Shown here one piece after another: positions 6,200 to 15,569 of a stretch of 26,295 nucleotides of DNA. The notes under the pieces were generated by a model. It saw nothing but the letters and a program-made list of their open reading frames with translations. It ran no database searches and was not told the origin of the DNA. Both the position numbers and the translations under genes were made by a program. Location: contig DBAU01000007.1 of assembly GCA_002291845.1 (NCBI GenBank), forward strand, positions 1 through 26,295. Direction: 5' to 3'. Origin of the DNA: Alphaproteobacteria bacterium UBA1002. Its GTDB lineage: Bacteria; Pseudomonadota; Alphaproteobacteria; Rickettsiales; UBA998. Within the stretch, counting starts at the first letter, position 1. The number at the start of each line of letters is the position of its first letter.

Positions 6200-8485
6200 A
6201 TGCGCTATTTTCGTGTCGGATTGTTGACCAGTGCCTGCTTGGTGTCGTTGCTTATCGCCGCGCCAGCTTTGTCTTTGGCGGGCGATCAACGGCAGGTGGT
6301 GTCGGCTGTGGCTGTGGAAGGTAGTCAGCGTATCGAGACCGAGACAATCCTCAGCTATCTTGGCATCAAAACGGGCGACACGGTGGGCCGTTATGAGCTG
6401 GATCAGGGGATTCGTGATCTCTTCTCGACAGGGTTCTTCTCCGATGTAGATCTTCAAATGACATCTGATAATACCCTCAAGGTAGTGGTGACTGAAAATC
6501 CCATGATTAATCGTGTGGAATTTGAGGGTAACGATCAGTTAAAGGATGAAGATTTACTTAAGGAAATTCAGTTGAAGCCGCGTGTGATTTACACACGAAA
6601 CAAAATTCAGTCGGATGTAGCACGGTTACTGGAGATCTATCAGCGCAGTGGACGCTTTGATGCTAAGATTGAGCCAAAGCTTATTATCCGTCCACAAAAT
6701 CGCGTGGATGTGATTTTTGAAATCAATGAGGGTCCGATTGCACGTATTGCCGATATTCGCTTCATAGGCAATAAGACGTTCAGCAGCTCCGATCTGATGG
6801 AGGTGATACGTTCCACCGAGGAATGCTGGTACTGTTTCCTTTCCGACTTTGATAAGTACGATCCAGATCGGTTGTCATTTGATCAGGAGATGCTACGCAA
6901 ATTCTACACCACACAGGGATTTGCTGATTTTCAGGTGAAGACTGCGATTGCAGAGCTCACGCCGGATAAGCGTCAATTCTACATTACTTTTACCATTGAT
7001 GAAGGTCGGCAGTATACGCTTAGCAGCGTAGAGTTTAAAAGCAGCCTTGTAGGGGCAAAGAGCGAAGCACTACGCTCTAAAGTGCTTACCGCGCCAGGCG
7101 ATCAGTACAATTCAGATGCAATTGAAACATCCATTGACAATCTGGTCGCCGAAATGGGCAATCAGGGCTATGCCTTCGTGGATATTGATCCGCAGTTAAA
7201 GCGCGATGAGAAAAAGGGAACTATTGAACTGACCTATGAAGTCAAAGAAGGCCCTCGCGTTTACGTAGAGCGAATCGATATTAAAGGAAACGTGCGCACA
7301 CTGGATGAGGTGGTGCGGCGTGAATTCCGTGTTGCAGAAGGAGATCCCTTCAGCACGGAGAAATTACAGCGTACAGAACAGCGTCTCAAGAACCTTGGTT
7401 TCTTTGAGAGCGTAAAGCTTTCGAATCGCCCTGGTTCGGCTCCCGATAAAACGGCTGTTGATGTAGAAGTAGCGGAGGCATCCACCGGCGAAATTTCGCT
7501 TGGCGCTGGTTTTTCTACGGTGGACGGGATGTTGGCAGATTTTGGTATTCGTGAAAAAAACCTACTGGGCCGTGGTCAGGACCTTCGGCTTCATGCAATG
7601 CTTGCAGCGGAGCGACAGCAGTTTGATCTGGGCTTCACCGAGCCATATTTCCTTAATCGCGAGCTCGCTGCAGGATTTGATCTCTTCAAGACCACGCAGG
7701 ATTTTCGGGAAGAAGCTTCTTTTGATCGTGAGTCCACCGGAGGAAAGCTCCGCATGGGTTACACGATTTCAGAAAATCTGCGTCACGATCTTTATTACTC
7801 ATTTGCAGAAACGACCATCCGCAATGTGAATCCACTTGCCTCGCGTTTTATCCGAGACCAGCAGGGTACAAACGTTACGTCTCTTGTGGGCCAATCATTG
7901 ACCTACGACAGCCGTAATAATCGTTTTGATCCAACGGCAGGTTATTTGCTTGGTCTGGATTTTGATGTAGCTGGCCTTGGGGGAGATTCAAAGTTTTTAC
8001 GCCCAGAAGTACGCGGGTCTTACTATCTGAACTTTGCTCCAGATTGGACGCTTATGCTGGCGGGGATTGGCGGGTACATGTATCCGTTGGATGATTCAAT
8101 TCTGATCCAAGATCGCTTCTTTGTGGGCAACCGCAATATGCGTGGCTTTGATGATGCAGGGATTGGTCCGCGAGATCTCTCTACCGGAGACGCGCTGGGG
8201 GGGAATATTTATTATGTGACGACCATCGAACAGAGTTTTCCGCTCGGCTTGCCTGAAGAGCTAGGTTTCCGTGGGGCCGTCTTCTCCGATATCGGTAGCC
8301 TTTATGATGTTGATGATAGCGGCCCAACCGTAGCGGATGATCCCTCGATTCGGGCAGCCGTCGGGGTGGGTGTTTCGTGGCGCTCGCCCTTTGGACCTGT
8401 ACGGCTTGATCTTTCGCAAGCTGTGCTCAAAGAAGATTATGATGTGGAAGAGCTGTTCCGCTTTAGCTTCGGCACGCGTTTTTAA
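6200..8485 (+). CDS. bamA: Outer membrane protein assembly factor BamA
   Basis: This is the core of the BAM complex, which folds and inserts beta-barrel proteins into the outer membrane. It is 761 residues long. A signal peptide (about 1-28) is followed by five POTRA domains at about 33-101, 102-178, 181-270, 275-350 and 354-427, and then a 16-strand Omp85 barrel (about 430-761). The barrel carries the conserved loop-6 motif MRGF (647-650) and ends in the aromatic C-terminal residue FGTRF. The weak ribosome-binding element GAAGAG precedes the ATG. It begins the cluster with skp and the lipid A genes. In many proteobacteria rseP and dxr lie just upstream; here a tRNA and kef do. A Cys-Trp-Tyr-Cys motif at 209-212, in POTRA3, is unusual. 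Confidence 0.97.
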   Translation: MRYFRVGLLTSACLVSLLIAAPALSLAGDQRQVVSAVAVEGSQRIETETILSYLGIKTGDTVGRYELDQGIRDLFSTGFFSDVDLQMTSDNTLKVVVTENPMINRVEFEGNDQLKDEDLLKEIQLKPRVIYTRNKIQSDVARLLEIYQRSGRFDAKIEPKLIIRPQNRVDVIFEINEGPIARIADIRFIGNKTFSSSDLMEVIRSTEECWYCFLSDFDKYDPDRLSFDQEMLRKFYTTQGFADFQVKTAIAELTPDKRQFYITFTIDEGRQYTLSSVEFKSSLVGAKSEALRSKVLTAPGDQYNSDAIETSIDNLVAEMGNQGYAFVDIDPQLKRDEKKGTIELTYEVKEGPRVYVERIDIKGNVRTLDEVVRREFRVAEGDPFSTEKLQRTEQRLKNLGFFESVKLSNRPGSAPDKTAVDVEVAEASTGEISLGAGFSTVDGMLADFGIREKNLLGRGQDLRLHAMLAAERQQFDLGFTEPYFLNRELAAGFDLFKTTQDFREEASFDRESTGGKLRMGYTISENLRHDLYYSFAETTIRNVNPLASRFIRDQQGTNVTSLVGQSLTYDSRNNRFDPTAGYLLGLDFDVAGLGGDSKFLRPEVRGSYYLNFAPDWTLMLAGIGGYMYPLDDSILIQDRFFVGNRNMRGFDDAGIGPRDLSTGDALGGNIYYVTTIEQSFPLGLPEELGFRGAVFSDIGSLYDVDDSGPTVADDPSIRAAVGVGVSWRSPFGPVRLDLSQAVLKEDYDVEELFRFSFGTRF

Positions 8486-8545
8486 CCTAGTCAGCGTTTG
8501 GTTTTCCTGTTAATCATGCCACTATATTCACCTAAAGGTAGTCTT

Positions 8546-9079
8546 ATGTTTCGTGTTGTATTTCTTATCTCATTTCTGATGTTTTTTGCGGTCGCTCCGC
8601 TTTCTGCAGCACAGGCTGAGGGTGTGGCCGTAGTAAATGTGCAAAAACTGCTGCGCGACTCAGTGGCCATCAAATCCGCGCGTGATCAGTTGAAGGCAAA
8701 GCAAGATCAATTCCTCAAAGAGATTAAAGGAAAAGAAGGCGAACTGAAGAAGGAAGATGAGGAACTGGCAAAGCAGCGTTCTATCCTTGCCCCCGAAGCG
8801 TTTGAGCAGAAGGTGAACGCATTTCGTGAGAAAGCCGCTGGCGTTCAGCGTGACGCAAGAATGAAACAGAATCAGCTTTCTAAGGCGCTTGATTCTGCAT
8901 TAGGTGAAGTCCAAAAAGCAATTGTGTCAATCGTCAGCGACATGGCGAAGGAAAAAGGCTTCACGGTGGCTATTCCTTCTACTCAGGCGCTTTATTACCA
9001 GCCATCTCTCGACATTACGGATGAGGTGCTGAAGCGTCTGAACGCACGTATGACAAAAATCACCATTAACTTCCAATAG
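8546..9079 (+). CDS. skp: Skp/OmpH family periplasmic chaperone
   Basis: The protein is 177 residues from the ATG at 8546. A longer frame from 8498 adds 16 residues before the signal peptide and lacks a ribosome-binding site, whereas AAAGGT precedes 8546. It has a signal peptide (cleavage probably near AQA|EG, residue 24), a short beta strand (VAVVNVQKLL), long charged coiled-coil tentacles (about 45-125) and a C-terminal strand-helix. Skp trimers hold unfolded outer-membrane proteins in the periplasm on their way to BamA, which is encoded 60 nt upstream. The lpxD gene follows after 11 nt. Confidence 0.9.
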   Translation: MFRVVFLISFLMFFAVAPLSAAQAEGVAVVNVQKLLRDSVAIKSARDQLKAKQDQFLKEIKGKEGELKKEDEELAKQRSILAPEAFEQKVNAFREKAAGVQRDARMKQNQLSKALDSALGEVQKAIVSIVSDMAKEKGFTVAIPSTQALYYQPSLDITDEVLKRLNARMTKITINFQ

Positions 9080-9090
9080 TCACTGCTCGC

Positions 9091-10122
9091 ATGGCCGATC
9101 CTCGCTTCTTTACGCGGCAAGGGCCGTTTACGCTCGCTGTACTGGCGGAATACACTGGCTGTCGTCTGGCGGATGGTATGGATCCAGAGCGGCATGTATC
9201 AGATGTGGCTCCTCTTGATCGCGCAGATGCTGAGCATGTCTCATTTTTGGATAACCCTAAATATGTGGATACGTTTCGTGCATCGCGCGCTGGTGCCTGC
9301 TTTGTAAGGGAGCGATATGCTGAACTAGCCCCTGCGGGTATGGCATTGCTCTTTTCAGAAGATCCCTATCGTTGTTACGCTCTTACGGCGCAACGCTTCT
9401 ATCCTGTGCACGCCCCGGGAGAGGGAATTGCGTCTAGTGCAGTGATAGATTCAACCGCAAAGATTGGTAAAGGCTGCCGTATTGAGCATGGAGCGGTGAT
9501 TGGTGCGCATGTCGAAATTGGCGAGCGCTGCTCGATTGGCGCAAATGCAGTGCTGCACGAAGGTGTACGGGTGGGGAACGATTCTCACGTGGGAGCGCTC
9601 AGTAGCATTAGTCACTGCTACATCGGCAACCGGGTAATTATTCATCGGGGTGTACATATCGGTCAGGATGGTTTCGGCTTTGCCATGAGTCGGGAGGGGC
9701 ATGTAAAAGTGCCTCAGCTTGGTCGTGTGATGATTGATGACGATGTGGAAATCGGTGCCGGTACGTGTATTGACCGAGGCACCGGGCCGGATACCCATAT
9801 TGGTGCCGGCAGTAAGATTGATAATCTGGTCCAGATTGGCCATAATGTGCAGGTTGGTCGTAACGCGGTGATTGTTGCACAAACGGGTATTGCAGGAAGC
9901 ACGCGTATCGGGGACGGCGCGGTTCTAGGGGGGCAAGTAGGTGTATCCGGGCATGTAAAGATTGGCCCGGGTGTAAAGCTTGCCGCGAAATCTGGTGTAA
10001 TGGGGGATATCCCTGCAGGCGCTTCCTATGGGGGCAGTCCGGCGGTCCCTGTAAAAGATTGGCATCGCCAGACCATTGCGCTGGCGCGAATGGCACGTAT
10101 GCGCAGGAGTAACGAAGAATGA
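9091..10122 (+). CDS. lpxD: UDP-3-O-(3-hydroxyacyl)glucosamine N-acyltransferase
   Basis: This enzyme performs the third step of lipid A synthesis: transfer of a second 3-hydroxyacyl chain from ACP to UDP-3-O-acyl-glucosamine. It is 343 residues long. An N-terminal uridine-binding domain (about 1-105) contains FLDNPKY. A left-handed beta-helix of hexapeptide repeats (about 112-300) follows, with the catalytic His251 in QIGHNV, and then a C-terminal helix. Length and layout are standard. The Shine-Dalgarno element before the ATG is weak. The TGA overlaps the fabZ ATG. Confidence 0.96.
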   Translation: MADPRFFTRQGPFTLAVLAEYTGCRLADGMDPERHVSDVAPLDRADAEHVSFLDNPKYVDTFRASRAGACFVRERYAELAPAGMALLFSEDPYRCYALTAQRFYPVHAPGEGIASSAVIDSTAKIGKGCRIEHGAVIGAHVEIGERCSIGANAVLHEGVRVGNDSHVGALSSISHCYIGNRVIIHRGVHIGQDGFGFAMSREGHVKVPQLGRVMIDDDVEIGAGTCIDRGTGPDTHIGAGSKIDNLVQIGHNVQVGRNAVIVAQTGIAGSTRIGDGAVLGGQVGVSGHVKIGPGVKLAAKSGVMGDIPAGASYGGSPAVPVKDWHRQTIALARMARMRRSNEE

Positions 10123-10595
10123 ATGTATCCTCACCTTTTGTTATTGATGATTTGCTGCCGTCCGTAGAGCACGAGCGCATCAAGGAGATGATCCCGCATC
10201 GTTACCCGTTCCTAATGGTGGACCGGGTTGTGAACATGGTTGCCAATGAATCGGCCACTGGCGTGAAAAACGTCACCTGTAATGAGCCATTTTTCGTAGG
10301 GCATTTCCCAAAGCAGGCGGTCATGCCCGGTGTGCTGATGATTGAGGCAATGGCCCAAACCGCTGCCATTTTAGTGGTGCATTCCATGGGCAAGAATGCT
10401 GAAGGCAAGCTGGTTTATTTCATGTCCATTGATGAAGCAAAGTTTCGCAAGCCGGTAATTCCTGGGGATCGGTTGCATATTCATGTTAAAGTCCAGCAAA
10501 GCCGCAAGAATGTATGGAAATTTGCAGGCGAATGCCATGTCGATGGCGTTAAAGTTTCCGAGGCAGTTTATTCTGCGATGATTCTTGATAGCTGA
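10119..10595 (+). CDS. fabZ: 3-hydroxyacyl-ACP dehydratase FabZ
   Basis: FabZ dehydrates 3-hydroxyacyl-ACP in type II fatty acid synthesis and so competes with LpxA and LpxD for the same hydroxyacyl-ACP. The protein is 158 residues and a hot-dog fold. The family motif PHRYPFLMVDR is at 26-36. The catalytic pair is His62 (GHFP) and Glu76 (PGVLMIEAMAQ). An AGGAG element lies at a good distance before the ATG. It overlaps lpxD by 4 nt, which suggests translational coupling within the lipid A operon. Confidence 0.97.
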   Translation: MNVSSPFVIDDLLPSVEHERIKEMIPHRYPFLMVDRVVNMVANESATGVKNVTCNEPFFVGHFPKQAVMPGVLMIEAMAQTAAILVVHSMGKNAEGKLVYFMSIDEAKFRKPVIPGDRLHIHVKVQQSRKNVWKFAGECHVDGVKVSEAVYSAMILDS

Positions 10596-10596
10596 T

Positions 10597-11379
10597 ATGA
10601 CACGCATTCACCCTTCTTCTGTTGTTCACGCGGGTGCCGCCTTGGGTGCTGATGTCACCATTGGTCCCTTTTGCGTGGTTGGTGAGCATGTGACGTTGGG
10701 TGATGGCGTTCTGTTGCATTCGCATGCCGTGGTGGAAGGGCGCACCAAAGTGGGTGAAGGCACGCAGATTTTCCCTTTTGCTTCCATTGGGCATATTCCG
10801 CAGGATTTGAAATTTAAGGGAGAGGCTTCCACACTGGAGATTGGAAAGCATAATTTGATTCGAGAACACGTCACCATGAATCCCGGTACTGAGGGCGGTG
10901 GCATGGTAACACGGGTGGGGGATCATTGTCTGTTTATGATGGGGGCACATGTCGCGCATGATTGTTTGCTTGGCAATCATGTGATCATGGCAAACAATGC
11001 CACACTTGCGGGACATGTTGAGGTTGGAGACCATGCTTTCATTGGTGGTCTGGCGGCGGTGCATCAGTTTGTGCGTATTGGGCGTCATGCCATGATTGGT
11101 GGCATGTCAGGGGTAGAGGCGGATGTCATTCCGTTCGGCTTGGTCATGGGCGAGCGTGCTGGACTGGCTGGGTTAAATCTGGTGGGGCTGAAACGTCGCA
11201 ATTTTGATCGTGATACCATTCATGCAATGCGAAATGTCTACCGCGATTTATTCGAGGACTCGGCGGGTACCCTCCAGGAGCGTGCAGAGAAAGCTCTTGC
11301 TGCCTATCAGAATCAGCCGGATGTACGTGAGCTGATTGAGTTTGTGCTGACGGATAGTAAGCGTTCCATCTGCGTTTGA
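10597..11379 (+). CDS. lpxA: UDP-N-acetylglucosamine acyltransferase
   Basis: LpxA catalyses the first step of lipid A synthesis, 3-O-acylation of UDP-GlcNAc. The protein is 260 residues from the ATG at 10597, which begins one base after the fabZ stop. An upstream TTG at 10585 would add four residues and is less likely because the protein typically starts right before the IHPSSVV segment. It has hexapeptide beta-helix coils over about 5-190, the catalytic His121 in AHVAHDC, the HQFVRIG coil, and a C-terminal helical domain. The fabZ-lpxA-lpxI-lpxB order is typical of alphaproteobacteria. Confidence 0.96.
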   Translation: MTRIHPSSVVHAGAALGADVTIGPFCVVGEHVTLGDGVLLHSHAVVEGRTKVGEGTQIFPFASIGHIPQDLKFKGEASTLEIGKHNLIREHVTMNPGTEGGGMVTRVGDHCLFMMGAHVAHDCLLGNHVIMANNATLAGHVEVGDHAFIGGLAAVHQFVRIGRHAMIGGMSGVEADVIPFGLVMGERAGLAGLNLVGLKRRNFDRDTIHAMRNVYRDLFEDSAGTLQERAEKALAAYQNQPDVRELIEFVLTDSKRSICV

Positions 11380-11386
11380 GGCGCGT

Positions 11387-12214
11387 ATGGCTAGCAACAA
11401 ACTGGGGATTATCGCAGGAAATGGTGACTTGCCGCGCCTTTTGGTGGAGGCATGCCTTGATCAAAACAGGCCTTTTTTCGTGATTGCTTTTGAGGGCATC
11501 ACCTCATCTGAAATATACCAGCATCACCCACATATTCTGGCTCAGTTTGGAGCACTTGGTAGTACACTTTCGGTGCTACGTGATGAAGGCGTTGATACGC
11601 TGGTAATGGCAGGAGGTATGAAACGTCCCAAACTTTCTGCACTGAAACCAGATGCGAAAGCCGCAAAGCTTATTTCACGATTAGGAATGGGGCTGTTCGC
11701 AGGGGATGATACCTTGCTGAAGACCATTACCCAATTTTTGGAAGAGGAGGGCTTTCGCATTGTTGGGGCGGATGATGTGCTGGGTGATGTGCGGATGCCT
11801 GCAGGTGTTCTGGGGAGCCATTCTCCTACCGTGGGTGATCTGAGTGATATTGCCAGAGCGGCTAAGGTAGCTCGTGCTATTGGTGCGCTGGATGTTGGAC
11901 AGGCAGTGATCGTTCAGCAAGGCCACGTACTTGGCGTGGAAGCCATGGAGGGGACTGATGCCCTGATTGAGCGTTGTGGGCTTTTGCGTCTGGATGAGCC
12001 GGGGGGGGTGTTGGTGAAAGTAAAAAAACCAACTCAGGATCGACGCGCTGATTTACCATCCATGGGAGTCGAGACCGTACGTCGTGTAAAAGCAGCTGGG
12101 CTAGCGGGCATTGCCATGGAGGCGGGCCAAAGCTTACTACTGGACAAAGATAGTGTTGTGAACGCCGCCAACGAGGCTGGCATCTTCGTGTATGGTGTGG
12201 AGCTGACATCATGA
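11387..12214 (+). CDS. lpxI: UDP-2,3-diacylglucosamine diphosphatase LpxI
   Basis: LpxI hydrolyses UDP-2,3-diacylglucosamine to lipid X and UMP, the step done by LpxH in E. coli. It is the usual enzyme in alphaproteobacteria. The protein is 275 residues. It starts with the family signature LGIIAGNGDLPRL (6-18) and has MAGGMKRP (74-81). The C-terminal catalytic segment KKPTQDRRADLPSMG (213-227) contains Asp222, which I take to be the catalytic Asp by position. It lies 7 nt after lpxA and its TGA overlaps the lpxB ATG. The G8 run at 12001-12008 is in frame. Confidence 0.95.
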   Translation: MASNKLGIIAGNGDLPRLLVEACLDQNRPFFVIAFEGITSSEIYQHHPHILAQFGALGSTLSVLRDEGVDTLVMAGGMKRPKLSALKPDAKAAKLISRLGMGLFAGDDTLLKTITQFLEEEGFRIVGADDVLGDVRMPAGVLGSHSPTVGDLSDIARAAKVARAIGALDVGQAVIVQQGHVLGVEAMEGTDALIERCGLLRLDEPGGVLVKVKKPTQDRRADLPSMGVETVRRVKAAGLAGIAMEAGQSLLLDKDSVVNAANEAGIFVYGVELTS

Positions 12215-13380
12215 AAACACTTCGCTTATTTATGATTGCTGGAGAAGCGTCAGGTGACCAGCTGGGAGCGACACTTATGGCCTCCTTGAAGAAACAACTG
12301 GTGTCTACCACCCTCGAGTTTCATGGCATTGGCGGCTCGATGATGTCGCAGCAGGGAATGTCAACGCTGTTTCCGATGCAGGAGCTTTCCGTTATGGGCT
12401 TTGCTGAGGTTCTTCCGCATATTTTTCGCCTAAGGCGACGTATTCGTGAAACAGTGAGCGCCATTGAAAAAGCTCAGCCGGATATTGTGATCACGATCGA
12501 TTCACCTGGTTTTACTTTCCGTGTTGTACGTGCTTTGCGCCAGAGAAAAAAAATAGCATGTCCAATCGTGCATTATGTGGCGCCTACCGTTTGGGCTTAT
12601 AAGCCTGAGCGGGCGGCAAAAACAGCCTCGCTGTTTGATCATTTGATGGTTCTATTACCTTTTGAGCCGCCCTATTTTTTGAAAGAGGGACTTGCCACCA
12701 CGTTTATTGGTCATCCGGTGCTCGATGATCTGGATGAGGCATTCCGTAAACGTCCGTTTGCTACGCCGTTACAATCGGGTGAAGCAGTTGTCTGCTTAAT
12801 GGCTGGCAGTCGTGCCGGTGAGATACGGCGACTCTTGCCAATCTATAAAAAAGCATTGGAAATTATTGCGCCAAAATATCCGAAACTAAGTTTGCGCATT
12901 GTTACTACCCCAGAGAATGAGTCACTGATACTTAAGCTAACGCAGAATTGGCCTTGGCCAGGTGAGATTGCTCTCGGTTCAATCGCCCGCTACGAAGCGT
13001 TCTATGAGAGTGATGTCGCATTATGTAAATCCGGTACGGTTACGCTGGAAGCGGCTAAAACAGGATTACCAATGGTGGTGGCGTATCGGGTTCACCCGTT
13101 AAGTGCTATGATTATCAAGCGCCATTTGAAAACAAAGTTCTTCAATCTCATCAATATTCTCAAAGGTGAAAAAGTTATCCATGAATGCATACAGGAGCAC
13201 TGTAATGCAGCGGAATTAGCCGAGCAGTTGCTGATCCTGTTAGAGTCTCACCACGAACGCGAGAAACAAAAGAAAAATGCCTATGATATGTTACGCGCCA
13301 TGCGTGCACCAGGTGGCGCTTCGGCCTCTGATTTAGCGGCGCAAACGGTGGTCGGGCTTTTACAAAATCATACAGTATAA
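12211..13380 (+). CDS. lpxB: Lipid A disaccharide synthase
   Basis: LpxB is the GT-B glycosyltransferase (family GT19) that joins lipid X to UDP-diacylglucosamine at the inner face of the inner membrane. It is 389 residues long, normal for the family. Visible motifs are GEASGDQLGA (11-20), DSPGF (97-101), HYVAPTVWAY (121-130) and the C-terminal sugar-nucleotide site with SGTVTLEAA. It is the last gene of the operon and converges with flhB, with only 6 bp between the two stop codons. I see no hairpin terminator there. Confidence 0.96.
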   Translation: MKTLRLFMIAGEASGDQLGATLMASLKKQLVSTTLEFHGIGGSMMSQQGMSTLFPMQELSVMGFAEVLPHIFRLRRRIRETVSAIEKAQPDIVITIDSPGFTFRVVRALRQRKKIACPIVHYVAPTVWAYKPERAAKTASLFDHLMVLLPFEPPYFLKEGLATTFIGHPVLDDLDEAFRKRPFATPLQSGEAVVCLMAGSRAGEIRRLLPIYKKALEIIAPKYPKLSLRIVTTPENESLILKLTQNWPWPGEIALGSIARYEAFYESDVALCKSGTVTLEAAKTGLPMVVAYRVHPLSAMIIKRHLKTKFFNLINILKGEKVIHECIQEHCNAAELAEQLLILLESHHEREKQKKNAYDMLRAMRAPGGASASDLAAQTVVGLLQNHTV

Positions 13381-13386
13381 AAGATC

Positions 13387-14478
13387 TTATTTTTTCGCTG
13401 GAGGACGCAAGACACGTCCTTTTAATTTGTAGACATAGCCTATTACCTGCGCGACGGCTTTGTAATATTCCAGCGGGATGGTGTCATCGACATCGGTATT
13501 ATCATAAAGAGCTCTGGCAAGTGGTGGATTGCGAAGGACCATGATTTTATGTTCCTCAGCGATTTCACGAATACGAAACGCCACCTTATCTACGCCCTTG
13601 GCAATAACAACAGGCGCTTGCATGGTGGCCGGATCATATTGTAGCGCCACGGCGAAGTGTGTCGGGTTAGTGATAACCACATCGGCATTGGGAACAGCAG
13701 CCATCATCCGCTTGCGTGCTTTTTCTGCGCGGATCGATTTGAGCTTTTGCTTGACCATGGGATCGCCTTCTTGTTGGCGATATTCGTCACGTACCTCCTG
13801 CTTGGTCATGCGCATTGATTTTAGGAATGAAAAACGTTGATAGAGATAATCAAGGATAGCTAGCAGGAACATCACAATCAGCAGTCCAATGAGCAGGCGC
13901 ATGGTGAGATGCATGAGCAGCGATAAGATATCGCGCGTGTCCTCGTCAGTAAGGCTCTGCAGCATGGAGAGGCTGGGACGAACGGCAATAATGGCCACAA
14001 CGCCAGCAATAATAATTTTTATGATGCCTTTGAGAAATTCTACAAACGCTTTTTTTGAGAAAATGCGACCGAAACCTTTGATGATCGAAATCTTCTCAAG
14101 CTTTGGTGTAATGTTTTCCAGTGAAAAGTTAAACCGTGTCTGCATGCCACCCGCGGCCAGTGCTGCAATGACAAAAATGAGAAAAGGAGCGGCCATGACC
14201 ATCCCGGTTTCTGCTAACACATGTTCAAGCAAGATATGAAGGTTACCTAAATCTGCTGAGATATCTTCCGGACGGGTCAGAAACGGAGAAAGTGTCGAAT
14301 ATAAGCTGCGCGATAGTCCGGGAGACATCATGCCCAGAATCAGGGCCAACGCGAAGAAAAGAAACAGGGTGTTGATTTCCTTGGAGCTCGGGATTTGCCC
14401 TTTTTTACGTGCGTCCTCTAGCCGCTTATAGGTTGGCTCCTCTGTTTTATTCTCCTGATCATTATCATCTTCAGCCAT
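13387..14478 (-). CDS. flhB: Flagellar export switch protein FlhB
   Basis: FlhB is the inner-membrane component of the flagellar type III export gate that switches secretion from rod/hook to filament substrates. The protein is 363 residues. A charged N-terminus with KTEEPTYKRLEDARKKGQ is followed by four membrane helices (about 36-56, 92-110, 148-168, 185-210) and a cytosolic domain with the autocleavage motif NPTH at 271-274. It is the last gene of the minus-strand operon, 3 nt after fliR. A separate protein in this window (17149-17511) matches only its post-cleavage part. Confidence 0.96.
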   Translation of the reverse strand: MAEDDNDQENKTEEPTYKRLEDARKKGQIPSSKEINTLFLFFALALILGMMSPGLSRSLYSTLSPFLTRPEDISADLGNLHILLEHVLAETGMVMAAPFLIFVIAALAAGGMQTRFNFSLENITPKLEKISIIKGFGRIFSKKAFVEFLKGIIKIIIAGVVAIIAVRPSLSMLQSLTDEDTRDILSLLMHLTMRLLIGLLIVMFLLAILDYLYQRFSFLKSMRMTKQEVRDEYRQQEGDPMVKQKLKSIRAEKARKRMMAAVPNADVVITNPTHFAVALQYDPATMQAPVVIAKGVDKVAFRIREIAEEHKIMVLRNPPLARALYDNTDVDDTIPLEYYKAVAQVIGYVYKLKGRVLRPPAKK

Positions 14479-14481
14479 GGT

Positions 14482-15255
14482 TTAGCCTATATCCTCCAGA
14501 AAGCCACCAAACACATCGGCAAAAAATTGCGTGTAATTCATGATCAGCGCGCCAAAGACGGATAGCAATATTACCAAGCTAAGCATCACTTGAACGGGAA
14601 GAATAATAAAAAACACCTGAATGCTTGGCATCAACCGGTTCAGGATACCACTAGCATAGTAAAGCAATAGTCCGAGTACAACGACGGGCGCCGAGAGACG
14701 AAACGCGACCTCAAAAGCATGTGACAGCACCATAGTGAGATAAGCCGTAAAATCCTCTACCGGTGGAAAATCCCCTGGCATAAAGAGCGTGTAACTGTCC
14801 GTTAGGCCGCGGAGCATCACCAGATGCAGATCAACAGCAAACATCACGACCACTGCCGTTGTGCTCATGAAATTGCCAAGCAATGTACCTTGCATCGCTT
14901 GGGTGGGATCAAACTGTGTGGCCATGGAAAGGCTCGACTGTGTTGAGATGATCGTTCCTGCCACGTGCAATGTGCTAATCAGAAAGCGAGCCACGGTACC
15001 AATCATGGCACCAATAAAAATCTCTCCCGTTAGAAGTACAGCGAGCGCAAAAGGAGCTCCTGGCACCGGCGGCATAAATCCTGAGAGCACGGGTGTCAGC
15101 AAAACTGCAAGCGATAAAGCCAATAAAAGCCGGGCGCGTAGCGAAACCGTTCCTTCGGCTAAACCCGGCATCATCATGATACCTGAGCCAACGCGGGTAA
15201 AAATAAGTAGTGCAGCAAACAGCTGAGGTACAAGAAATTGCTCAAGGGAAAACAT
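14482..15255 (-). CDS. fliR: Flagellar export gate protein FliR
   Basis: FliR is part of the FliP5-FliQ4-FliR1 helical export gate in the basal-body MS ring. The protein is 257 residues and very hydrophobic, with about six membrane helices. It has typical segments such as FTRVGSGIMMMPGLAEG near the N-terminus (18-34) and the C-terminal PVQVMLSLVILL region. The ATG at 15255 lies 19 nt downstream of the fliQ stop. Confidence 0.95.
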   Translation of the reverse strand: MFSLEQFLVPQLFAALLIFTRVGSGIMMMPGLAEGTVSLRARLLLALSLAVLLTPVLSGFMPPVPGAPFALAVLLTGEIFIGAMIGTVARFLISTLHVAGTIISTQSSLSMATQFDPTQAMQGTLLGNFMSTTAVVVMFAVDLHLVMLRGLTDSYTLFMPGDFPPVEDFTAYLTMVLSHAFEVAFRLSAPVVVLGLLLYYASGILNRLMPSIQVFFIILPVQVMLSLVILLSVFGALIMNYTQFFADVFGGFLEDIG

Positions 15256-15274
15256 ATCCGGAACCTAAGCCACC

Positions 15275-15565
15275 CTAGGGCGCATCCTGTTCTGGTGGCG
15301 GTTCTGGGTTGACGATGCGATTCATCAGCTCCTGATTAAAGTCTTTTAATGTTGAAAGCATCCAAGGCAGGGTGATGATCAGTGTGAGAAAGATGGCAAG
15401 AATCTTTGGCACAAACGTCAGAGTCATTTCCTGAATCTGGGTGAGTGCTTGAAATAATGCGATGATTAAACCCACCAGCAACGAAACAATCATCACAGGG
15501 GCCGAAATCTTCAGGAGCACGAAAATGGCATCGCGCCCGATATCAATAAAGTCGGTGGCGTCCAT
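15275..15565 (-). CDS. fliQ: Flagellar export gate protein FliQ
   Basis: FliQ is a small two-helix gate subunit that packs around FliP/FliR. It is 96 residues long. Helix 1 (about 14-40) carries the conserved SLLVGLIIALFQALTQIQE, and helix 2 (about 48-70) carries the PKILAIFL segment. A Pro/Glu-rich tail ends the protein. It starts 4 nt after the fliE stop. Confidence 0.96.
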   Translation of the reverse strand: MDATDFIDIGRDAIFVLLKISAPVMIVSLLVGLIIALFQALTQIQEMTLTFVPKILAIFLTLIITLPWMLSTLKDFNQELMNRIVNPEPPPEQDAP

Positions 15566-15569
15566 GCCG

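Noticed and set aside
9638..10183. Minus-strand frame of 181 codons across lpxD
   Set aside because: It is opposite a complete lpxD with its catalytic residue and gives a low-information Pro/His/Tyr-rich translation.
10549..11088. Minus-strand frame of 179 codons across lpxA
   Set aside because: It is a shadow of lpxA hexapeptide repeats.
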